A stretch of 64,000 bases of DNA from Cyrtodaria siliqua (Eukaryota; Mollusca; Bivalvia; Adapedonta; Hiatellidae). Both the position numbers and the translations under genes were made by a program. The notes under the pieces are model-generated. The model was given only the letters and a program-made list of their open reading frames with translations, was not told where the DNA came from and searched no databases. The stretch spans positions 124,001-188,000 of the forward strand of contig JAWPHD010001141.1 in assembly GCA_037043455.1 (NCBI GenBank), given 5' to 3'. Position 1 is the stretch's first letter. The number at the start of each line of letters is the position of its first letter. Of this stretch, positions 57,273-64,000 are shown piece by piece.

Positions 57273-57360
57273 CTGCAGACAAAATACACATACCATAATT
57301 CAAGTGCTAATAATGTACATATTGTATCTGGTTGCATGCCAGCATGCCGATGATGTCACC

Positions 57361-58031
57361 TGATGTACGTTTACACATGTGGTAAATGATATTTTTTTTA
57401 ATATAAATTTCATAATGAAACAGCATACAACATAATTTGATAAACCTATTTCTTCTGAATTTTTATCAATACTTCCCATACCATAACCAAGTTAGATCTC
57501 CAATGTTTTTGTTTGTTCTATGTTTATTAATTAGAACTGGTCTAAATGGGTTTGCCATGTAGGTACAAACATGGGAACTTTCCCATTACAGAACACTAAT
57601 TTCTCCAGGTTGCCCATGCCCAAAATTGTAACAGTAAGTCTGTTTGTACCTACATCATGTGACTGGTAAAACCCATGCGTCACCTGTTCCGGAGTAAGAC
57701 AATTAGTCAGGCATATGTCATGAATACTTACCCCTGATGTACGTTTACACATGTGGTAAATGATATATTTTTTTAATATAAAATTTCATAATGAAACAGC
57801 ATACAACATAATTTGATAAACCTATTTCTTCTGCATTTTTATCAATACTTCCCATACCATAACCAAGTTAGATCTCCAATGTTTTTGTTTGGCCTATGTT
57901 ATTAATTAGAACTGGTCTAAATGGGTTCACCATGTAGGTACAAACATGGGAAAACATGTGACTGGTAAAACCCATGCGTCACCTGTTCCGGAGTAAGACA
58001 ATTAGTCATGCATATGTCATGAATACATACC
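57361..58031 (-). repeat. Direct duplication of about 370 bp including an exon donor
   Basis: Copy 1 (57361-57734) and copy 2 (57735-58031, with an internal deletion of about 77 bp) both begin 'tgatgtacgtttacacatgt' and end 'gcatatgtcatgaatac' plus the donor. The end of each copy coincides with the exon 3' boundary: the true donor reads GGGGtatgt-type, the duplicate GGGgtaagt. The distal copy therefore carries a better consensus donor without the exon. Confidence 0.93.
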
Positions 58032-58228
58032 CCTTATTTCTACTACTTCTCAGTGCATGAAGACTACTGTTAGGGTCATGTGACTCTTCGAGACATTTGC
58101 GTATAAAGTTCTGTACGTCTTTATGCTGGTACTCCTCCGCCAGGTCCAGTGGGGTGCGTCCTAGCTGGTCCTCGGCATCCAGGCTGGCCCGGTTAGCTAT
58201 CAACCACTTTACACACTCGATGTGACCA
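58031..58228 (-). CDS. Ankyrin gene exon (repeats 4-5)
   Basis: The acceptor is tctttattacag|TGGTCAC and the donor AAGGG|gtatgt. It enters and leaves in phase 2. It encodes GHIECVKWLIANRASLDAED, QLGRTPLDLAEEYQHKDVQN, then FIRKCLEESHDPNSSLHALR and SSRNK. The helix-turn-helix ankyrin consensus (G-TPL-A) is clear, with repeat 5 acting as C-terminal cap. Confidence 0.95.
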
Positions 58229-58676
58229 CTGTAATAAAGACAGAATGCATGTACTCTATTGGTCAAACAAGTAAATCGTGAAATTACAGCTGCAACGCAC
58301 CAATTTTTGAAAGGCAAATTTTTCTGAATACTTAAGAATGCATGTAGTTTTTTGTAGTTTTTCGGTAAATCAGTTAAATAGGAGTATTTGTATTAATAAA
58401 AGAAGAATTGTTAAAAGCAGACTATTTATAAGTAAGCAGACTTCCTCTTTCTCTAGGTCACTAGAAAGTTAAGATATGTCTTTTAGATGTTTTAAGAAAG
58501 AATTCATAAATCGACGAAACCATTTTATTTCACTATCATTAATATAGCAACATACCTTTGATTGAACTAAGATGTATACAAGTTTGAATGAACTACACAA
58601 ACTACAAAATTTGTTTGCAGGTGAGACAAAGATTTAAAAGTATCCAACAAAAAGTATACAATATTTAATTACTAAC

Positions 58677-58753
58677 TTCATCGCTGCGACATGTAGAGGT
58701 GTCTGTCTGTCCACAGATCTGCAGGTCAAGGTTGCTCCCATAGCAGCTAGCAC
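58677..58753 (-). CDS. Ankyrin gene exon (repeat 3 end, repeat 4 start)
   Basis: The acceptor is cttgtctacag|GTGCTAG and the donor ATGAA|gttagt. It enters in phase 0 and ends in phase 2. It encodes VLAAMGATLTCRSVDRQTPL and HVAAM(N). The join to the next exon creates AAMNGHIECV, a textbook ankyrin repeat sequence. Confidence 0.93.
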
Positions 58754-58799
58754 CTGTAGACAAGAAACTAAATGTACCGGACAATGACAATGCCTATGA

Positions 58800-59160
58800 T
58801 CTGAGTTTTTTTGGGTGGATGAGTGTTGGATAGGGTAACAATTTTGCTAAATAGAACTATCAATGAAGTTGATGCTTAAGTCAAACAAAGGGCCATAATT
58901 CTGTAATAACAATGTTTGATGTAGAGGGACATAAGGTCATCTGCTGTTACGTGTATATGAAGTTTGGGAACAACCCATTTACAACTGTTTGAGGAATGCA
59001 AATAATAAAAGTGTGTTACGCGGTGAGATGGGTTGGGATGGGTTGGGACGGGCCATGATGCGACAACAATGTGTTATGCGACAGGACATTACAGACAATG
59101 TGAATCCTACACAGCACTCACGTCACTTTGTGAAAGTGGGGGTATAACTATTTATCACAT
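58800..59160. other. Ankyrin gene intron, element fragment
   Basis: 'gttgggatgggttgggacgg' and 'ctttgtgaaagtgggggtat' resemble 44935-45065 ('gtgacgggacaaaaatg', 'actttgtgaaagtgggggta'), so the two are copies of one dispersed element. Confidence 0.65.
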
Positions 59161-59589
59161 AACGTCCCTTGTTAGCAGTGTCGAACACCCATTTAATATT
59201 CTATTGTATGACACACGTGTCATACAACCTGGAACAATTTTGATTGGTTGAGTTAACCCTGTAACACTATGCAAGTTTATCAACTGAAACTATTTTATTT
59301 ATTACAAATTCACCCAGATCTGAGTCATAAACTTATTATTTGTGACAGCTTATAAAAATAATGCACGTTATACAATAAATTGTTGTTGATTTGTTAAAAA
59401 GTTGGCGTAAACTGCTATTTTGTAAAGAGGTAAAACACAAACTCTTTTATACGCAACGTTATGTGTGAGACGCGACGTTACGTCACATATTTTATGACGT
59501 TTTGGCGCTAAAGTGTGTCTGATGTCGTGGCGGTTCTATGTCCATCTGAATTAATTTTTACTAATTTGATTGCAATGTTATGTGATAAA

Positions 59590-59742
59590 AAGGATCTTAA
59601 ACTCGTTCCCATTCCATATAAGATTTATGAAACTCGTTATGAATTATTTTTAATTTTAACTCGCCAAAAGGCTCGTTAAAAGTAAAATAATTCATAACTC
59701 GTTTCATAAATCTTATATGAAATGGGAACTCGTCTAAGATCC
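59590..59742. mobile_element. Hairpin (foldback) element with arms of about 70 bp
   Basis: The left arm 'aaggatcttaaactcgttcc' .. 'gaattatttttaattttaac' pairs with 'gttaaaagtaaaataattca' .. 'aactcgtctaagatcct'. The loop is tcgccaaaaggctc. Its layout (long arms, short 'CTCG' loop) resembles the hairpin at 53190. Confidence 0.9.
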
Positions 59743-60029
59743 TCTATATATAAACCTGTTACGGTATTCAAACTGTAATTACCAATGCCAAACACAAAAT
59801 CAGAAAAGACGGCATGCACTACAGTTCTAATGTGAAATGTATGCTACAGCAATAAACTAATTCTTGAAATTCCCATACATTCAATAAAGAACACTGTAAA
59901 TAACAGACTAAATTGCGCTCTTAAAAGCATTGGAACCACTAAGCTAAGGATACCACAACCACTAAATTTACAAATACGGTGACTTCTGAAAATATGAGGC
60001 AAATATTAACCTTGATACTTAAAACACAG

Positions 60030-60475
60030 GGGCTGGGACCACTGTGGCCAGTGGTTACCATGTTGGAATTCTGAATCTGGAGATCTCTGGTTCAGTTGGA
60101 ATTCTGAATCTGGAGATCTCTGGTTCATGTTGGAATTCTGAATCTGGAGATCTCTGGTTCATGTTGGAATTCTGAATCTGGAATTTTAAATCTGGTGATC
60201 TCTGGTTCAAGTTGGAATTTTGAAACTGGAGATCTCTGGTTCAAGTTGGAATTTTGAAACTGGAGATCTCTGGTTCAACTCGGAATTTTGAATCTGGAGA
60301 TCTCTGGTTCAAGTTGGAATTTTGAATCTGGAGATCTCTGGTTCAAGCCTCACTGGCCCCACTGGGTTTCTTACATGTGTCCTTGGGCACTTCCCTTAGC
60401 CTCGTCTGTCAGATGTGGACATACACCAGGCGTCAGATGTGTTGATGAGCCATTAAACAACAAAAATTCTGATTT
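60030..60475 (+). mobile_element. tRNA-headed SINE with an internally amplified region
   Basis: The A-box-like 'actgtggccagtggttacca' is followed by about eight copies of a 35-bp unit (ttggaattttgaatctggag then atctctggttcaag). The last copy leads into 'caagcctcactggcccc' (B-box-like) and a 3' end with 'gccattaaacaacaa'. The segment between and including the promoter boxes has thus been tandemly expanded. Confidence 0.82.
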
Positions 60476-60500
60476 AATAAAGCGCATGGGTCCTACTTAC

Positions 60501-60669
60501 AATCATACAGTTGACATGTCCGTTCATGGCAGTGAGGTGTATTGCTGTGTATCCGGTCTGTGTTTCAGTGTTCAGGTTGATATGACTGGCAGTAAGCCAT
60601 TTTACAATCTCCAGACGACCTTGCTGTGACGCGATGTGCAGGGGCGTCAAACCAGACTCGTCCTTTGAA
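60501..60669 (-). CDS. Ankyrin gene exon (repeats 2-3)
   Basis: The acceptor is ttctttgtag|TTCAAAG and the donor ATGATT|gtaagt. It enters in phase 2 and ends in phase 0. It encodes SKDESGLTPLHIASQQGRLE, IVKWLTASHINLNTETQTGY and TAIHLTAMNGHVNCMI. Two G-TPLH-A type ankyrin motifs are visible. Confidence 0.96.
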
Positions 60670-60885
60670 CTACAAAGAAAGAAAATGTTTAGAAATTATT
60701 AAATCGCATAATTCAACTATAATTACAGTAGAAATATATTTTCACGACATGTGTTTTTTAGCATTTCATGTATTTTCAGAAAATATCCAGGCATGATATT
60801 TGACATTTTTCTCAAAAAAATATCTTCACATAGTGGGCGTTACTACAACAGGAAATACGGTAGATGGTCAATCCGTTATACTTAC

Positions 60886-61046
60886 TCCTTCATCTCTGGG
60901 TACTGTGTGACCAACTCCTGCATTCTCTCCAAGTTTCCAGCCCGTGCAGCATCATGTATCGTCGGCCCATTTAGAATTTGTTTTCTCTGCTGTTCTTTAA
61001 CTTCATGCTGTTGTTTCTTCTCTGATGAGGCAGCTTCCAGACCAGC
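60886..61046 (-). CDS. Ankyrin gene exon (repeat 1)
   Basis: The acceptor is ctaactaatttcaag|GCTGGTC and the donor AAGGA|gtaagt. It enters in phase 0 and ends in phase 2. It encodes AGLEAASSEKKQQHEVKEQQ, RKQILNGPTIHDAARAGNLE and RMQELVTQYPEMK. The acceptor lacks a strong pyrimidine tract but has a close CTAAC branch-point-like word. The first 7 exon bases with this acceptor are repeated about 25 times upstream in transcription. Confidence 0.92.
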
Positions 61047-62545
61047 CTTGAAATTAGTTAGCAGTAGTTTAAGTATCATTATTACAGGGTTAACTTTAGT
61101 GACCAGCCTTGAAATTAGTTAGCAGTAGTTTAAGTACCATTATTACAGGGTTAACGTTAGAGACCAGCCTTGAAATTAGTTAGCAGTAGTTTAAGTACCA
61201 TTATTACAGGGTTAACGTTAGAGACCAGCCTTGAAATTAGTTAGCAGTAGTTTAAGCATCATTATTACAGGGTTAACGTTAGAGACCAGCCTTGAAATTA
61301 ATTAGCAGTAGTTTAAGTACCATTAGTACAGGGTTAACGTTAGTGACCCGCCTTGAAATTAGTTAGCAGTAGTTTAAGTATCATTATTACAGGGTTAACG
61401 TTAGTGACCAGCCTTGAAATTAGTTAGCAGTAGTTTAAGTACCATTATTACAGGGTTAACGTTAGTGACCAGCCTTGAAATTAATTAGCAGCAGTTTAAA
61501 TATCATTATTACAGGGTTAACGTTAGTGACCAGCCTTGAAATTAGTTAGCAGTAGTTTAAGTACCATTATTACAGGATTAATGTTAGTGACCAGCCTTGA
61601 AATTAGTTAGCAGTAGTTTAAGTACCATTATTACAGGGTTAACATTAGTGACCAGCCTTGAAATTAGTTAGCAGTAGTTTAAGTACCATTATTACAGGGT
61701 TAACGTTAGTGACCATAATGTTAGTGACCAGCCTTGAAATTAGTTAGCAGTAGTTTAAGTATCATTATTACAGGGTTAACGTTAGTGACCAGCCTTGAAA
61801 TTAGTTAGTAGTTTAAGTACCATTATTACAGGGTTAACGTTAGTGACCAGCCTTTGACCAGCCTTGAAATTAGTTAGCAGTAGTTTAAGTATCATTATTA
61901 CAGGGTTAACGTTAGAGACCAGCCTTGAAATTATTTAGCAGCAGTTTAAATACCATTATTACAGGGTTAACGTTAGAGACCAGCCTTGAAATTATTTAGC
62001 AGCAGTTTAAGTACCATTATTACAGGGTTAACGTTAGAGACCAGCCTTGAAATTATTTAGCAGCAGTTTAAGTACCATTATTACAGGGTTAACGTTAGAG
62101 ACCAGCCTTGAAATTATTTAGCAGCAGTTTAAGTACCATTATTACAGGGTTAACGTTAGAGACCAGCCTTGAAATTAGTTAGCAGTAGTTTAAGTACCAT
62201 TATTACAGGGTTAACGTTAGTGACCAGCCTTTGACCAGCCTTGAAATTAGTTAGCAGTAGTTTAAGTATCATTATTACAGGGTTAACGTTAGAGACCAGC
62301 CTTGAAATTTTTTAGCAGCAGTTTAAGTACCATTATTACAGGGTTAACGTTAGAGACCAGCCTTGAAATTATTTAGCAGCAGTTTAAGTACCATTATTAC
62401 AGGGTTAACGTTAGAGACCAGCCTTGAAATTATTTAGCAGCAGTTTAAGTATCATTATTACAGGGTTAACGTTAGAGACCAGCCTTGAAATTAGTTAGCA
62501 GCAGTTTAAGTACCATTATTACAGGGTTAACTTTAGTGAAATTTT
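61047..62545 (-). repeat. 60-bp minisatellite carrying the ankyrin exon acceptor, about 25 copies
   Basis: On the minus strand each unit reads ..actactgctaactaatttcaag|gctggtc.., that is branch-point-like CTAAC, AG acceptor and the first seven bases of the exon at 61046. It is followed by taacgttaaccctgtaataa-type sequence. Sub-blocks differ by 'gcagcag' for 'gcagtag' and by small internal duplications at 61715 and 61850. Confidence 0.97.
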
Positions 62546-62564
62546 GAATTTTGGAACAGTATAT

Positions 62565-62652
62565 CAGTCGTTTTTAATGGTCGCAAATTTTGTTTAATGG
62601 CGACACATCAGCCAAGCCGTTAAACACAATTTGCGACCTGTTGAACGACTAA
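62565..62652. mobile_element. Imperfect hairpin, arms of about 34 bp
   Basis: 'agtcgtttttaatggtcgca' 'aattttgtttaa' pairs with 'ttaaacacaatt' 'tgcgacctgttgaacgact'. 'tttaatagtcgcaaatgttt' recurs at 62780, so a larger element of about 62565-62810 is likely. Confidence 0.8.
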
Positions 62653-62849
62653 TATAAGTCAACATTTCAGTACTGGTTAACCTGCTTCTAATTCATTTCA
62701 CTGTTTCTGTTTTCCCCCAAATGCATTGAAATAAAACGTAATGAAGTCATGTTTTTGACGGTTGAACGGGTTATGCACTATTTAATAGTCGCAAATGTTT
62801 GAACGTCAACCAATCCGATTGCAGGATTTTTGTCAAGTGTATATATAAA

Positions 62850-63355
62850 TCTGCCAATGAAAGATTAGATTTTGTCATAAAAAGAAAATTCATAATCATA
62901 CACATTTTGTCACTAACTAAACTCTGGAAAAACTTCTACTTAATGCTGACAGAAAGTAGCAGAATGTTTATACAGTTCATGCAATTTAACAAAAAGGCCA
63001 GTGGTAATTTGGTACCATTACATGTTAATATCATTAGACAGATATAAAAAATGTAATAGATTATTTAACAGTTGTGTTAAATTATAAGAAATTATTTCAC
63101 ATTAGTGGAAGGCGTACTTTTTCTTTCTTTTTTTCTCTCAAGTTTCTTCATTAATCTACTTTAGATTTAAATATATTATTTGTGTAATATAAACAACATA
63201 TAGCAATACGCAAAAAACAATTTCCCATAAAACAATTTCGCATGAATTATTCACATAATTATTAATGATGATTTGCAAATATGCAAGTTATGTATAGAAA
63301 AACTAATGGGACGCCGCACATTTTGAAATAACCAAGACTGTCATAATTATGTCCC
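62850..63355. mobile_element. Fragments of two dispersed MITE families
   Basis: 62850-63115 matches 6725-7000 ('agattatttaacagttgtg'). 63180-63355 matches 45680-45840 and 22440-22575 ('aattattaatgatgatttgc', 'gtccctttaa'). Confidence 0.6.
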
Positions 63356-63389
63356 TTTAACATTTTTGTAAACACTGCCATCTATATAC

Positions 63390-63595
63390 CTTATATCCAG
63401 TGAGATATTCCTCCTCGGGCTTACTGGCGTCATCACTGTAACTTCTGAAGGTGAAGGTCGGTCCCGTGCGGCTGTCAAAGAAGTCATCCTTATCTGCCTT
63501 TCTTGGGGGAGATAACTCCCTCAATGGTGTTTTAGTTCTGGGTGGAGGAGAGGCAGATTTACGTCCCTTGCTCTTTCTGCTTTTATGTTTGCCCT
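63390..63595 (-). CDS. Ankyrin gene, first visible exon (low-complexity N-terminal part)
   Basis: The acceptor is aaattattacag|AGGGCAA and the donor TATAAG|gtatat. It enters in phase 1 and ends in phase 0. It encodes GKHKSRKSKGRKSASPPPRT, KTPLRELSPPRKADKDDFFD and then SRTGPTFTFRSYSDDASKPE plus EEYLTGYK: a basic Ser/Pro-rich, likely disordered segment. Upstream exons are outside the window. Confidence 0.85.
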
Positions 63596-64000
63596 CTGTA
63601 ATAATTTTAAATTGATTGTCAAAATACTGAAAGCAAACATTAACAAAAACTGTTTTAATTAGAATGCTATCAGCAGATTGATTAAAGATTTTATGACTGT
63701 ATTCTGGATTAAAATGAAATACCATATGATCTGGGTGTGCATGTTGGTACATGCACTTTTTTCCTACCAATGCAACCTGGGTTTGATTCCCTGTCATGAA
63801 ATTATACATGAGAGGGTGGGATGGTCCCTCACTGGGCCATGTAGGTTTTCCAAGCATTCTCCTTTTCCTCCCAGGTTTTACATACAGGAAGTGTAGATAA
63901 TTTCATTTTCTATTTTTCTCATTTTTCAGACAGACGAATCAATTATATGGTCTTCTGTGTCACCTAGGCTTATTTACACTGTCCGGTTTTACTGGGATGA
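63596..64000. other. Ankyrin gene intron, possible SINE fragment
   Basis: 63745-63860 contains 'cctgggtttgattccctgtc' and 'gatggtccctcactgggcca', resembling a tRNA-SINE B-box and the S-family body at 60340. No exon continuing the ankyrin frame was seen before the window ends. Confidence 0.45.

Larger units (their letters stand above)
50813..63595 (-). other. Ankyrin-repeat protein gene, 3' part, eight exons
   Basis: Eight exons on the minus strand (1055 nt) join in one frame, with all splice phases matching, to encode the C-terminal 350 residues. An acidic/basic, Ser/Pro-rich N-terminal stretch (residues 1-68 of the visible part) and a KQQHEVKEQQRKQ helix precede five ankyrin repeats: PTIHDAARAGNLERMQELV, SGLTPLHIASQQGRLEIVKW, TGYTAIHLTAMNGHVNCMIV, RQTPLHVAAMNGHIECVKWL and LGRTPLDLAEEYQHKDVQNF. 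A charged, coiled-coil-prone tail ends TSFLDSIRDEAAY. Ankyrin repeats mediate protein-protein binding, so this is probably a scaffold or adaptor in the cytosol or nucleus. I do not recognise the orthologue. The 5' exons lie beyond 64000. Confidence 0.93.

Noticed and set aside
58232..58317. Extension of the ankyrin exon upstream with its own Met
   Set aside because: Intron reading; a clear acceptor ttattacag at 58229-58237 and perfect phase with the preceding exon show the exon starts at 58228.
63596..63857. Coding extension of the first visible ankyrin exon
   Set aside because: The frame is open but runs through repeat-like sequence; the ttattacag acceptor at 63596 fits better.

Overview
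The window is eukaryotic (metazoan) nuclear DNA. Short exons with GT-AG introns are scattered through AT-rich, repeat-dense sequence. I infer a mollusc, most likely a bivalve. The reasons are abundant tRNA-headed SINEs with CAATT-type tails, long degenerate 'ccataactc / gaaacttcac' element families, many foldback/MITE elements and very many minisatellites. The species is not determinable from the sequence alone.

Two genuine protein-coding genes are visible, arranged tail to tail. (1) On the + strand, 5549-32547, ten exons encode the C-terminal 376 residues of a transmembrane channel-like (TMC) protein. It includes the family signature CWETYVGQE and a C-terminal part most like the TMC5/7 group. 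The N-terminal exons lie left of the window or were not recognised. All ten exons join in a single open frame with matching splice phases and end at a TGA. (2) On the - strand, 63595 down to 50813, eight exons encode the C-terminal 350 residues of a protein with five ankyrin repeats between charged, low-complexity flanks. Its 5' exons lie right of the window. A third coding remnant, an 87-codon BED-like zinc-finger fragment at 20426-20689, belongs to a transposon inserted in a TMC intron.

Layout: 1-1078 is a 52-bp minisatellite. 1.1-5.5 kb holds dispersed elements and SINEs. 5.5-32.5 kb is the TMC gene, whose introns are swollen by at least ten tandem arrays. 32.5-50.8 kb is intergenic, with SINEs, foldback elements and large degenerate tandem families. 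50.8-63.6 kb is the ankyrin gene with its own arrays and hairpin elements.

The most striking pattern is that many tandem arrays begin exactly at an exon-intron junction and carry a piece of exon plus its splice site in every unit. In the TMC gene the exon 7 donor is repeated about 31 times (60-bp unit) and the exon 8 donor about 12 times (35-bp unit). The exon 4 acceptor is repeated about 6 times. The exon 3 donor and the exon 5 start are each doubled, and arrays abut the exon 2 and exon 6 donors. In the ankyrin gene one acceptor is repeated about 25 times (60-bp unit), and one donor region is duplicated as a block of about 370 bp. This looks like recurrent tandem duplication seeded at splice junctions and deserves follow-up.
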